Positions 1 to 7,775 of a DNA stretch of 64,000 nucleotides are shown in pieces (positions within the stretch are counted from its first letter, which is position 1; each line of letters opens with the position of its first letter). The notes under the pieces were generated by a model, which ran no database searches, had not been told where the DNA came from, and saw only the letters and a list, made by a program, of their open reading frames with translations. Location: NCBI GenBank assembly GCA_041391505.1, contig JAWKNW010000021.1:1-64000 (forward strand), in the 5' to 3' direction. A program made the position numbers and the translations under genes. This stretch comes from Rhodothermales bacterium. GTDB lineage: Bacteria; Bacteroidota; Rhodothermia; Rhodothermales; JAHQVL01.

Positions 1-361
1 TGAGGTTCTTGAGCCGCTCTATCGCGTGATCGACGACCTCGCCGGCGAAGTCGCGCTGCCGGAGCGCGTCGCGCACCTCGTGTTCCGTGCGGGCACGGCG
101 GGCGAGGTAGGCAATGGTAAAGCGCCGGGCCCGCAGCCGGGCGTCGTCCTCCAGGATGCGCCGGATGGCCTCCTCGCCGAGTTCGCTGCCCCGCGCGATG
201 GGGTGATCCAGCAGCACATCCTGTTCGATGCCGAAACTGAATACCCCGTCGATGAAAACCGACAGCCGGTTGGCGTTCTTTTTCTGGGGCTCCAGCGCCG
301 TCACGGTGCCGGCGGCGGGCGTCGCCCGGGGTTCATCATGCGCGTCGTCGTAGCTCGGCAC
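1..361 (-). CDS. recX: RecX family regulatory protein (3' end cut off by window edge)
   Basis: RecX binds RecA filaments and limits recombinase activity. The frame reads to the window edge without a stop, giving about 120 residues. The visible core has VFIDGVFSFGI near the start, then YLARRARTEHEVRDALRQRD, which matches the three-helix repeat of RecX. I place the start at GTG 361, 12 bases after the DUF4249 stop. A second GTG at 304, reading VTALEPQKKN, fits the usual RecX N-terminus (xIxxIExQKKN) equally well, so the start is uncertain. No Shine-Dalgarno sequence is seen at either. It is the last visible gene of the minus-strand block TonB receptor, DUF4249, recX; co-transcription is inferred from spacing only. 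Confidence 0.8.
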   Translation of the reverse strand, partial: MPSYDDAHDEPRATPAAGTVTALEPQKKNANRLSVFIDGVFSFGIEQDVLLDHPIARGSELGEEAIRRILEDDARLRARRFTIAYLARRARTEHEVRDALRQRDFAGEVVDHAIERLKNL

Positions 362-373
362 GGGGCTGAGGGG

Positions 374-1309
374 TCAGTGAGGGTTGCTGCGGGCGGTTGT
401 GGTAGCCGATACCGTGAGCGAGAGGCTATCCATCGAGATGCCGGCGAGGATGCCGACCGCGCCGTCGATGTTGGATTTCGGCTCGCGCCGCTGCGGCGCG
501 TCCCGCGTGGCGGCGAACTCGGCGTAATCCTCGTGGGATCGCACCAGATACACGGTCAACGCGTGAGGCGGGAAGGGGGAGGTCAGCGAATCGACGGGGA
601 TGCCGTACACCCCCTTCCACTGGAGCGACCCGTCAGGACGGGCGGTCATCTCCTGTTCGAGCCGGATGTCGGTCGGCTGGAGGAAAAAATCGATCACGGT
701 CGACGAGAAGGCGATGCGGGGCCGCAGCAGCGTCTCGATCCAGTAGGCGCCGTCGGAGGCGACGTCTTCCGGGCGCCACCACATGGTGACTTCGACGGGA
801 TACAGATACCCCTTCTGCGCGCCCACACCCAGCGTATCCAGACGCAGGGAGTCGATCAGGATGGCATCCGCCGGCGTCGCGGGCACCGACACGAGCACGC
901 TGTCGAGCCGGATGGACGGGGGGATGGCCCCTTCCGCGGCGGCCGACAGATCCCGCCAGGCGGCTTCCATGCTGAAGCGGGTATACGCGCTGACGACGAA
1001 CGGCTGGTCGAGCACCGGCTCGTAGGTCCCGGGTGTGTCGCCGAGGGCATAGGGGATGCGCGTGCCGTCGACGGTGAGGGCGAGGGCGGCATCGTCGATC
1101 GCGTTGGGTTCGCCCCCGAGGGGCGTCGTGAGCGACAGGGCGCGCCGGATGGAGATGGCCGGAAGCGGCTGGCCAGTTTCCAGATACCCCTCGATCACGA
1201 GCACGTTGTCGTCCGTCGGCGACACGGTATCGCACCCGGCGGCCAGGACCAGCGCCAGGCCGGCCCACGCGACGAGGCGTCGCACGTTATGTCCGCGCCA
1301 TGCCGGCAT
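374..1309 (-). CDS. DUF4249 family outer-membrane lipoprotein
   Basis: A 311-residue lipoprotein. The signal peptide ends in lipobox VLAAGC (Cys26), followed by VLVIEGYLETG, which is typical of DUF4249 proteins. That family is nearly always encoded beside a TonB-dependent receptor carrying a carboxypeptidase-regulatory domain, and is thought to be its surface or periplasmic partner; the biochemical role is unknown. The start ATG at 1309 shares one base with the stop of the upstream receptor gene (TGATG), so the two are translationally coupled. A longer in-frame extension up to 1456 lies inside the receptor gene and lacks a signal peptide, so I rejected it. The substrate is not evident from sequence. 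Confidence 0.85.
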   Translation of the reverse strand: MPAWRGHNVRRLVAWAGLALVLAAGCDTVSPTDDNVLVIEGYLETGQPLPAISIRRALSLTTPLGGEPNAIDDAALALTVDGTRIPYALGDTPGTYEPVLDQPFVVSAYTRFSMEAAWRDLSAAAEGAIPPSIRLDSVLVSVPATPADAILIDSLRLDTLGVGAQKGYLYPVEVTMWWRPEDVASDGAYWIETLLRPRIAFSSTVIDFFLQPTDIRLEQEMTARPDGSLQWKGVYGIPVDSLTSPFPPHALTVYLVRSHEDYAEFAATRDAPQRREPKSNIDGAVGILAGISMDSLSLTVSATTTARSNPH

Positions 1310-4032
1310 CACAGCTCCATTTCCAGTTCGAACAGCGGCAGGATCGGCAGCCCCTTGAGGTCGCGCGGCACCACGATCGACTGCGCCGGGTCGTAGAGGC
1401 GGTCGATGACGTTGCGCCGGTTCGTGATGTTGAAGACATGCAGCTGCGCTTTCCATTGGGCGCCGATGAGCGTAAACCGGTTGCTGATCGTCACGTCGAA
1501 CCGGAGGTAGGGCGGAAGCCGGCCGTTGTTGATTTCAGGGCGGTAGAGATACGCAGTCGGCGGCTCGCCGGTGGGTCCGTTGAGGCTGTAGCGCGCAACG
1601 GGCACCGTGAGCGGGTAGCCGCTGCGGGCCGTCGTGGAGAGCGTGACGTTCCAGGTGTTGAAAAAGCGGGTGATGGTCGAGCGAAACAGGCGGGGCGCGT
1701 CGTAGTCGGTGGGCCGGTAGTCGGCCAGGGTGCCGTTCGATTCGCGGATGAGCGCGCGGCTGCCGGCGTAGTTCACCCAGAAGAGCCACGGGCCGCGCCG
1801 GGCCTGGGCCGTGAACTCCATCCCGTATCCACGGCTCTTGCCCTGGGTGTACTGCGCCAGGAGCGACCCGAGTTCGATACCCGGCCCGATGAGCTCGTCC
1901 TTGGTCTGGAATTCGTCGGTCGGGATGAGCACGCGGTCGGCGTGCCGGATATAGGTCTCGGCGGCGAGCATCAGCCAGGGAAACGGGTGGCTTTCGCCTT
2001 CGAGCGACGCCTGGTAGCCGGTCGACGGGCGCACCGAGCGGTCGGTCGGAATCCATCGGCTGGATACCAGGTCGTAGATCAGCGAGTAGCGATCGCGCAG
2101 GCGCTGCATGAACTGGACCTGCTGGCCGAACGCGCTCCGCAGGACGAGCCACCGCGGATCCGCTACATACTCGACGCTCAGGCGCGGGCTCGTGTACAGG
2201 CGCTGCCGGCTGCTGAACCGGCTCAGGCGTACCCCGGGTTGCAGGGTCAGGCGAGACGTCGGGCGCCAGGTATCTTCGAGATAGGTCACCTGTTCGCGCG
2301 CGCCGACCGCGCTCGCGTCGGAGGTGGTGTCGATGGCGGATGGCGTTCGCTGGATGCGGGCGTCGATGCTGCTGTTGAAGGCATGGTCGATGGCCTGAAA
2401 TCCAAACTGGATGTGATGGGCGTCGCTGGCGAAGTAGTCGCCGTCGACCTTGACGCCGAGATCGCGCACGCGGACGTGGTAGTAGGAGTCCACGATGGCG
2501 TTGCTGGTCGGGCGGATGAGTGCGCCCTCGTTGGCGTTGTAGCTGGTCCGGTACGCCGTGGTCGTCAGCAGCAGCCGGCGTGAGACGAGGTATTTGTGCT
2601 GGAACGAGTAGAGCCGGTTGCCCCAGGAGTGGTCCACCTCGAAGTACAGATCGGCCGGCCTCAGCCAGGACGAAAAATCGAGCGACAGATCGAAGGGAAG
2701 CCGCAGGTCGAGGACGTCGCGGCCGGCGTAATACGTGAACGAGAGCCGGTGTTCGTTGCCCGGTTTATAGGCGAGCTTGGCGGTAAAATCGGAGAAATAG
2801 TACCCCGTGCGCAGGGTATCCCGCACCCCGCTGCGGTCCTCTACCGGGTGCTCGCGCCCGATGAGTTTGTCGAGGTACGACCGCCGGCCCGACACCATGA
2901 ACGAACTCCGGCGGGTGAGCGGGCTTTCGAAGAGGAAGCGGCCGCTCAGCGCGCTGAGCGCCACGCGCGCCTGGGGCTGCGTCCGGCTTCCGTCCTTCAG
3001 GTTCGCATCGAGGATCGACGAGAGCCGGCCTCCGTGCTGGGCCGGAAACGCGCCGCGATACAGCTTGATGTCCTTGAACGTGTCCGACTGAAAGGTGGAG
3101 ACGAGGTTAAAGGCATGCCACGGATGATACACCGGGGCGCCATCCAGCAGATACAGATTCTGGTCGGGTGCGCCGCCTCGCACGAGGAGCCCCGTGTTGA
3201 TGCCGCCCTCCTTGCGTACGCCGGGCGTCCACTGGAGGGTGTTGAAAAGGTCGTTTTCGCTGTTGAACGCCGGCATCGCCTCGATATCCTGTATCGATAT
3301 CGCGAGGACGCCCGGGATGGGCAGTTCGTCGCGCCGCGAGGGTGCCGGGGCCTCGACGAGCAGGCCGTCGGTCTCCAGTGCGACCGGGTTCAGCGCCAGG
3401 AGCGCCCGGCTGCCGGGCGCGGCGAGAGTGGTGTCGACCGGGAGGTAGCCGAGGTACGAGACGCGGACCCGGTGATCGCCGCGTTGCAGGTGCGTGAGCG
3501 TAAAGGTGCCGTCGCTGCGGGATGTCGCGCCGCGCTGCTCGTCGATGAGGTAGATGTGGGCGCCGGGCAGCGGCGCCCCGGTCTGGCGATCCACGATGCG
3601 CCCCAGCGCCAGGTTGTTCTGTCGGGAAGCGCTCGATCCGGCGAGGCCGGCGCCGCCTTCGATCGCCGGCGCGAGCACGTACTGCTTGGCATGCAGGGAG
3701 ATCGAGCGGACGTTGGTGTCGACCAGCACGCAGCGCAGCGCCTCTTCAAACGATTCGCCCTCGTAGTGGCACGTCGCCGTGTTCTCCTCGATGAGCCGCA
3801 CGGAATAGACGAAGTCGACCCCGCTTTTGAGGCTGAGGTAGTCAAGTGCTTCCCGGAGTGGTGCCTTGCGGATGTCGATGGTGATCGATTGGGCGGCCGC
3901 CTCATCGGGCAGTGCCATCCGCAGGGCAACGAGAAGCAGAGCCAGTACGGTGAATAGGTTGCGACGCAATGATCCCGGCCTGTCGAGGGTTGGAGTACCC
4001 TGATCGCGCGCGCAGAACGCACCGGCGCGCAC
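1309..4032 (-). CDS. TonB-dependent receptor with STN and carboxypeptidase-regulatory domains
   Basis: Outer-membrane active transporter of 907 residues. In order: signal peptide ending near AAAQS (about 47); STN/secretin-TonB short domain (about 48-120, starting ITIDIRKAPLREAL), the module used by FecA/FpvA-type receptors to signal to a FecR anti-sigma protein; carboxypeptidase D regulatory-like domain (about 145-215, GAHIYLIDEQRGATS); plug (about 240-345, with LLVRGGAPDQNLYLLDGAPV); then the beta-barrel. The first ATG (4032) gives a long leader before the hydrophobic stretch; TTG at 3969 would give a tidier signal peptide (LRRNLFTVLALLLVAL). The fecR-like gene lies upstream and a DUF4249 gene downstream, so transport and transcriptional signalling are probably linked. 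The ligand is unknown. Confidence 0.9.
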   Translation of the reverse strand: MRAGAFCARDQGTPTLDRPGSLRRNLFTVLALLLVALRMALPDEAAAQSITIDIRKAPLREALDYLSLKSGVDFVYSVRLIEENTATCHYEGESFEEALRCVLVDTNVRSISLHAKQYVLAPAIEGGAGLAGSSASRQNNLALGRIVDRQTGAPLPGAHIYLIDEQRGATSRSDGTFTLTHLQRGDHRVRVSYLGYLPVDTTLAAPGSRALLALNPVALETDGLLVEAPAPSRRDELPIPGVLAISIQDIEAMPAFNSENDLFNTLQWTPGVRKEGGINTGLLVRGGAPDQNLYLLDGAPVYHPWHAFNLVSTFQSDTFKDIKLYRGAFPAQHGGRLSSILDANLKDGSRTQPQARVALSALSGRFLFESPLTRRSSFMVSGRRSYLDKLIGREHPVEDRSGVRDTLRTGYYFSDFTAKLAYKPGNEHRLSFTYYAGRDVLDLRLPFDLSLDFSSWLRPADLYFEVDHSWGNRLYSFQHKYLVSRRLLLTTTAYRTSYNANEGALIRPTSNAIVDSYYHVRVRDLGVKVDGDYFASDAHHIQFGFQAIDHAFNSSIDARIQRTPSAIDTTSDASAVGAREQVTYLEDTWRPTSRLTLQPGVRLSRFSSRQRLYTSPRLSVEYVADPRWLVLRSAFGQQVQFMQRLRDRYSLIYDLVSSRWIPTDRSVRPSTGYQASLEGESHPFPWLMLAAETYIRHADRVLIPTDEFQTKDELIGPGIELGSLLAQYTQGKSRGYGMEFTAQARRGPWLFWVNYAGSRALIRESNGTLADYRPTDYDAPRLFRSTITRFFNTWNVTLSTTARSGYPLTVPVARYSLNGPTGEPPTAYLYRPEINNGRLPPYLRFDVTISNRFTLIGAQWKAQLHVFNITNRRNVIDRLYDPAQSIVVPRDLKGLPILPLFELEMEL

Positions 4033-4289
4033 GTACTAAAGTACCATTCAATCGGCGACGGGTTCAATCCGGACGCGGCGAGCTCCAGCCAAAAGAACCG
4101 AGCGGTAGGATCTGCCGGGTGTGCTGTCGTCTGGTCCGGGTGGACCGTCGAGTCGAATCGACTTCGATCTTACACCCCATCGCTTCAGGTCATTCGTACA
4201 GCGTTTCGCTGCAGTGCGTGAGGTCAGATCGTAAGACGGATCGGGCGGGGACGTGGTTACACGATGGGCGAAGGCCGGCCGGCTGGAGG

Positions 4290-5435
4290 TTACGGCGCGC
4301 CGGTGGCGAGATGAAAAGCGGCCCCGTTGCGGTCGACATGCCCGTTGAAGGCGGTGGCGAGCAGGTTCATCGTTTGATCGATGGAGAGGCTGTCCGGCGA
4401 CAGCGTGGCCGTGAACCGCTCCTCTTCCAGCGAGGGGGCGACGGTCACTTCCGCGCCATAGGTGCGGCTCAGGTGGCTGGCTACGTCGCGGAGCGGGGTG
4501 TCGTGAAAGACGAGATAGCCGGACCAGCTCAGCGTGCGCGTCATGTCCTGCACCGCAACCGGGGGCGTCGGCGCGCGCAGGACCTGGATACGACTCATCT
4601 CGCCCGGCGCCAGCGTCACCGGAGGATGATTCCAGCGGCGGGAGGTGACGGACACCTGGCCGTTGGCCAGGATGACGCGCGTTTCGGCGAGGCTGGCTTC
4701 AACGCTGAAGCTGGTCCCGATCGCGCGCGTCAGCGCCGCCGGCGTCTCCACGACAAACGCTTCATTGCCCGGGATGATGTGGAAAAAGGCCTGGCCGCGC
4801 AGCGAGACCGTCCGGGTGTACGCGGGCGCGTCGTCGCGCCGGCGATACGACAGGCGCGACTTGCCGTGCAGCCGGATCGTGGAGCCGTCCGCGAATACGA
4901 TGTCCTCGCTCTGCCCCGGATCGGTGCGGACGACGACGAGGTGTTCGCTGCGCCAGGCATAAACGGACAGGCTGCCAACCACCGCAAGGATGACCAGCGC
5001 GCCGGCCAGACGATTTGACCACAGGGCGCGTACACCGCGTCGGCGGCTCGGGGCGCGATCGCGCCGCGCCGGCGCCGCGGGGACCTCTTCCCAGAGCTGG
5101 CTGAAATCCCGGCTCGCCTCGCGGATCTGGTTGGTGACGTCCTCGAGCCCGGGATGCGCTTCCAGCGCCGCGCGCAGCGCCGGCATGCCGGCGTGCAGGC
5201 GTGCCGATTCTTCGTCGCTCAGGGCAACGCCTTCCGCTTCCAACGCATACAGTACGAGCAGGGAGCGGTCGGGCACATCGTGGTTCAGGCGTTCCCGCAC
5301 GTGCGCGCCCAGCATCTGCCAGCGCGTCAACAGGGTCCTGAGTTCGGGATGGGTCTCCAACTCATCGCGCAGCGCCCCACGCTCTTCGGGCGTTAGCTCG
5401 TCGTAATGCAGGATGGCTTCGTAGGCGTCGCGCAT
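4290..5435 (-). CDS. FecR-family anti-sigma factor (transmembrane)
   Basis: 381 residues. The cytoplasmic part (1-140) contains an anti-sigma-like helical region with DRSLLVLYALEAEG. One membrane helix follows (about 142-161, AGALVILAVVGSLSVYAW). The periplasmic part has a FecR beta domain (about 168-262, FADGSTIRLHGKSRLSY and RGQAFFHI) and a C-terminal STN/DUF4974-like domain (about 307-375, FHDTPLRDVASHLSRTY). It should receive a signal from the STN domain of the receptor just downstream and release an ECF sigma factor. The usual ECF sigma gene is not next to it in this window, which is odd for a fecIR pair. The receptor gene starts 257 bases after its stop. Confidence 0.88.
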   Translation of the reverse strand: MRDAYEAILHYDELTPEERGALRDELETHPELRTLLTRWQMLGAHVRERLNHDVPDRSLLVLYALEAEGVALSDEESARLHAGMPALRAALEAHPGLEDVTNQIREASRDFSQLWEEVPAAPARRDRAPSRRRGVRALWSNRLAGALVILAVVGSLSVYAWRSEHLVVVRTDPGQSEDIVFADGSTIRLHGKSRLSYRRRDDAPAYTRTVSLRGQAFFHIIPGNEAFVVETPAALTRAIGTSFSVEASLAETRVILANGQVSVTSRRWNHPPVTLAPGEMSRIQVLRAPTPPVAVQDMTRTLSWSGYLVFHDTPLRDVASHLSRTYGAEVTVAPSLEEERFTATLSPDSLSIDQTMNLLATAFNGHVDRNGAAFHLATGAP

Positions 5436-5554
5436 GAACTAGGGGACGCGGGCTGGCGCTCTGGTTAGAAGAGTGGTTTGTGTCGTGGGGTCGAACACAA
5501 CAATAGCCGCTCCAAACGTCCACCGGGTAACGGCATGGAGGGAAATAAAATGAA

Positions 5555-5582
5555 GAAGCCCACTCGGTGACGAATGGGCTTC
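5555..5582 (-). terminator. Probable intrinsic terminator after the small secreted protein gene
   Basis: An 8-bp perfect stem GAAGCCCA/TGGGCTTC with a 12-base loop is followed, on the minus strand, by a T-rich run (ttcattttattt). It lies between the minus-strand gene ending at 5699 and the fecR-like gene starting at 5435, so it probably ends the upstream transcript. Confidence 0.55.
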
Positions 5583-5698
5583 GATAAAAAGGGTTCATGG
5601 TGTATCCGGCTCGGATCAGGACTTCATGGCCAGGGATCTCCTGCTCGCCGTCCTGGCGTCCTCGACATGCGGGCTGCATCGACCTGGTAATCCACCGG

Positions 5699-6028
5699 TC
5701 AGATGTTCTGAGGGTCTCCCGGCTCGGCTGCTTTCTGGCGCGCGGGGATGATCGGGGCCGGCACCTGCATCCGTCTGGCGTATTCTGCCGAATAGCCATC
5801 GCGGGCTTCAAGGTTGTGCGGGTAGGGGGTTTTCGGTTCGGCCTTTTTCTGCCTGGCCTTGATGGCCGTATCGATCACGTGCTGTTCCAGCAGCATGGTC
5901 TCGGATGAGACCGCTGTTTTATGCCAGACTACGGCCTGTTTCGTCGTATCGCCCGGAGTGTCGCCATCCGTTGTCGCAACACCGAACAAAAAGCCAAACG
6001 CAAAGAGGAAAATGACGAAAGGAAACAT
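5699..6028 (-). CDS. Small secreted or membrane-anchored protein ending in DPQNI
   Basis: I do not recognise a family. Starting at ATG 6028 the product is 109 residues: a strongly hydrophobic N-terminus (MFPFVIFLFAFGFLFGVA), which could be a signal peptide or a membrane anchor, then a polar basic segment (IKARQKKAEPKTPYPHN) and a proline-rich tail ending GDPQNI. The frame stays open up to 6196, but the extra residues are basic, lack family signs and cover an inverted repeat, so I prefer the shorter form. The last five residues resemble DPRNI at the ends of the two lipoproteins just upstream. This suggests that the three form one functional set, which is inference. Confidence 0.5.
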   Translation of the reverse strand: MFPFVIFLFAFGFLFGVATTDGDTPGDTTKQAVVWHKTAVSSETMLLEQHVIDTAIKARQKKAEPKTPYPHNLEARDGYSAEYARRMQVPAPIIPARQKAAEPGDPQNI

Positions 6029-6061
6029 CGATCTAAAAGAAGCCCGGTTTTTTCCTGGCAG

Positions 6062-6171
6062 TGTCTGAAAAATCGTCCGGGTGATTCGTGCGCATCCGGC
6101 GATCCACCTGGAAGGCGCCGGATCCCGAAACACGTTCAGGATACGGTTCTGTCTGATCGATTTTTCAGACA
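6062..6171. promoter_or_regulatory. Inverted repeat pair and hairpin upstream of the 6028 gene
   Basis: The 14-mer TGTCTGAAAAATCG at 6062-6075 recurs as its exact inverse at 6158-6171. The right copy also overlaps a local 8-bp hairpin, CTGTCTGA/TCAGACAG (6149-6156 with 6165-6172). The left copy lies 34 bases upstream of the likely start codon at 6028, a position suited to an operator. No protein is known for it; the role is inferred. Confidence 0.4.
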
Positions 6172-6244
6172 GACCTAGTACACTTAATGTACGCATTGAT
6201 TGTGCCTGATTGCGGGGATAACTGTAAAAAAGTTAGTCGATACT

Positions 6245-6285
6245 AACGGACCGCTCGACCGCTCGATCGGGTTGAGCGGTCCGTT
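6245..6285. terminator. Hairpin after the small lipoprotein gene, possible bidirectional terminator
   Basis: A 12-bp perfect stem, AACGGACCGCTC/GAGCGGTCCGTT, with a 17-base loop. It sits 30 bases past the stop of the minus-strand lipoprotein gene at 6316. The flanks are only moderately T-rich (tttatta on plus), so termination strength is uncertain. Confidence 0.5.
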
Positions 6286-6315
6286 TATTAGCATCATGCG
6301 CGGATTGTATCATCG

Positions 6316-6510
6316 TCAGATGTTGCGGGGATCGGACTCGTCGTGGGAGTCGCCGCCGTTGCCACCGCCATTGCCGTCGCCGCCCTCGTTCTGGACGGGG
6401 GTGGGTTCGGGCCCGGCGAGGGATGCGGCGTTGCAGCCGGCGAGGAAGGTGGCGCCGGCGAGGCTGAGGACGACGACGAAGGAGCGGAAGGAGAAGCGGA
6501 TGGTGTTCAT
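6316..6510 (-). CDS. Tiny lipoprotein, copy 1 (64 aa, C-terminal DPRNI)
   Basis: A 64-residue precursor: lipoprotein signal peptide with lipobox FLAGC (Cys26), leaving a 39-residue mature lipopeptide that is Gly/Asp/Asn-rich (GGDGNGGGNGGDSHDE) and ends SDPRNI. I know no family for it. It is one of two tandem copies; copy 2 differs by a single residue (Ala31 here, Thr there). Five base differences separate the coding copies, four of them silent, so the protein appears to be under purifying selection and the short frame real. The mature part is acidic and flexible; it could be a surface spacer, a bait peptide or a metal-binding tail. No function can be assigned. Confidence 0.65.
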   Translation of the reverse strand: MNTIRFSFRSFVVVLSLAGATFLAGCNAASLAGPEPTPVQNEGGDGNGGGNGGDSHDESDPRNI

Positions 6511-6555
6511 GGTAGAGACCTCAAAAAGCGTGAAGGTGAAGTAGAAAGCGGGGAA

Positions 6556-6750
6556 TCAGATGTTGCGGGGATCGGACTCGTCGTGGGAGTCGCCGCCGTT
6601 GCCACCGCCATTGCCGTCGCCGCCCTCGTTCTGGACGGGGGTGGGCTCGGGCCCGGTGAGGGACGCGGCGTTACAGCCGGCGAGGAAGGTGGCGCCGGCG
6701 AGGCTGAGGACGACGACGAAGGAGCGGAAGGAGAAGCGGATAGTGTTCAT
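6556..6750 (-). CDS. Tiny lipoprotein, copy 2 (64 aa, C-terminal DPRNI)
   Basis: Same architecture as copy 1: signal peptide, lipobox FLAGC, Gly/Asp-rich mature tail, end SDPRNI. I use ATG 6750 because it matches the copy 1 start; an upstream ATG at 6783 adds 11 residues outside the repeated segment. Copy 2 is upstream in transcription, and 45 non-repeated bases separate its stop from the start of copy 1. Each copy carries its own upstream sequence (the copies diverge right after the start codon), so they may be separately controlled or co-transcribed. Function unknown. Confidence 0.65.
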   Translation of the reverse strand: MNTIRFSFRSFVVVLSLAGATFLAGCNAASLTGPEPTPVQNEGGDGNGGGNGGDSHDESDPRNI

Positions 6751-7383
6751 GGTGTACCTCTGGGTGTTGGTTGAGGCGGACATTCAGGAGGTCCGCCGGG
6801 CTGGAAACAGGGGAAAAAGGGGAAACAGGCCATACCCGTTGAGCCGACCTCGGTCCGGACGTATTGCGGGATGCGCAATAGCCGACCCCGGCCGACGGAT
6901 CGGCTGACGAGGGATGCTTGCAGTGTCGGGTTATTGGTAAAGGAAACCTGATACGTGCCCGGTCGGGGCACATCTAGAACAGCGAGGTGGGCGAAAAACG
7001 GAAATCATGCGGGCGCAAGCCGTCGGGAGAGGGCGGCGGCGGGGCATGCTTTCGTTTGATGCAGAGAGGAATGGCCTGAGCCACGGTGCGACGACCTCTC
7101 TGGCAGGACAGAGCCGGCTCCCTCACGGACGGGACGTGTTCTTAGCGACGGGGAGCGGGTGGAACGAAGGAATGTGGAAAGTCCGTTCGTTCGAGCCCTG
7201 GACCGGGCGGATGCGGACTCACATACTACTTACAGGTTATTGAACGTTTAGGTTAACGGCACACAGCAACGGGGTGCCCGCGTGCCGGCTAAACAGGAAG
7301 AGGAGGCTTCGGGGGTCGAAGCTACTCGTTGGGGCGGCTGGTGCCGAGTGGGGTTGGCGGTAGGCGCCCGGAGGGTCGTTGTG

Positions 7384-7410
7384 CAGCATAACCCGGGCAG
7401 GGTTATGCTG
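7384..7410. promoter_or_regulatory. Perfect 11-bp stem-loop
   Basis: CAGCATAACCC, loop GGGCA, GGGTTATGCTG. There is no T-run on either side, so this is more likely an operator or RNA structure than a terminator. It lies about 370 bases upstream of the sensor kinase start. Confidence 0.4.
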
Positions 7411-7475
7411 TGAGGTCGGAAAATAAGTTGGTACGCGCTACAAAATCCCCACACACCTGTGAAGATTTAGAAACA

Positions 7476-7491
7476 GATTACTTAAGTAATC
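7476..7491. promoter_or_regulatory. 16-bp perfect palindrome (possible operator)
   Basis: GATTACTTAAGTAATC is a perfect palindrome inside the A/T-rich stretch before the sensor kinase gene. Such symmetry suits a dimeric regulator; the regulator is unknown. Confidence 0.35.
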
Positions 7492-7775
7492 CTTCCTAAC
7501 TTGCGCGATTTATGGCGTGGCCGGCAGCGTTTACCGGCTAAGCCCGGCAGTGCGATCACCCATCCGGAATACCTCGACCTGCCGTTTCAAGCTCACTGAA
7601 ATTCGTTGCGTCTTGCGGCACCGGGGCGTATGTTTCGCCTGTTCGCCACGACAGTCATCACCCACTTTCTGTAGCCTTGCCTCGCTTCTGGCATGCTCCT
7701 GTCTCTGCGATTTTCTGACCCGCATCGCGCCCCCACAGCCTGTCTACGCATCTGTTATCTCGCAGCGCCTATCTG

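Larger units (their letters stand above)
6316..6753. repeat. Tandem duplication of the small lipoprotein gene
   Basis: Bases 6316-6513 and 6556-6753 match at a fixed offset of 240 bases with five mismatches. Similarity stops three bases beyond the start codons, so the duplicated unit is essentially the coding sequence and not the promoter. Confidence 0.9.
6751..7775. other. About 1 kb without a convincing gene
   Basis: Short open frames exist on both strands but lack family signs or a consistent start. The stretch holds a direct repeat (ggaaacagg twice near 6803-6829), a stem-loop at 7384-7410 and a perfect palindrome at 7476-7491. From about 7440 the sequence becomes more A/T-rich, as expected of a promoter region for the sensor kinase at 7776. 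A non-coding RNA cannot be excluded. Confidence 0.5.

Noticed and set aside
26..1396. Plus-strand open frame over the DUF4249 and recX genes
   Set aside because: Low-complexity Arg/Gly-rich translation with no motif; the minus strand carries two recognisable families with coupled starts and stops.
6671..6973. Short minus-strand open frames upstream of the lipoprotein copies
   Set aside because: Overlapping frames with no conserved pattern or credible start; one simply runs into the lipoprotein coding region in another frame.
7140..7230. Resemblance to RNase P or tRNA elements (ggaaagtccg and ttcgagccc)
   Set aside because: No pairing partner for a T-arm, no acceptor stem, and none of the other conserved RNase P blocks nearby.
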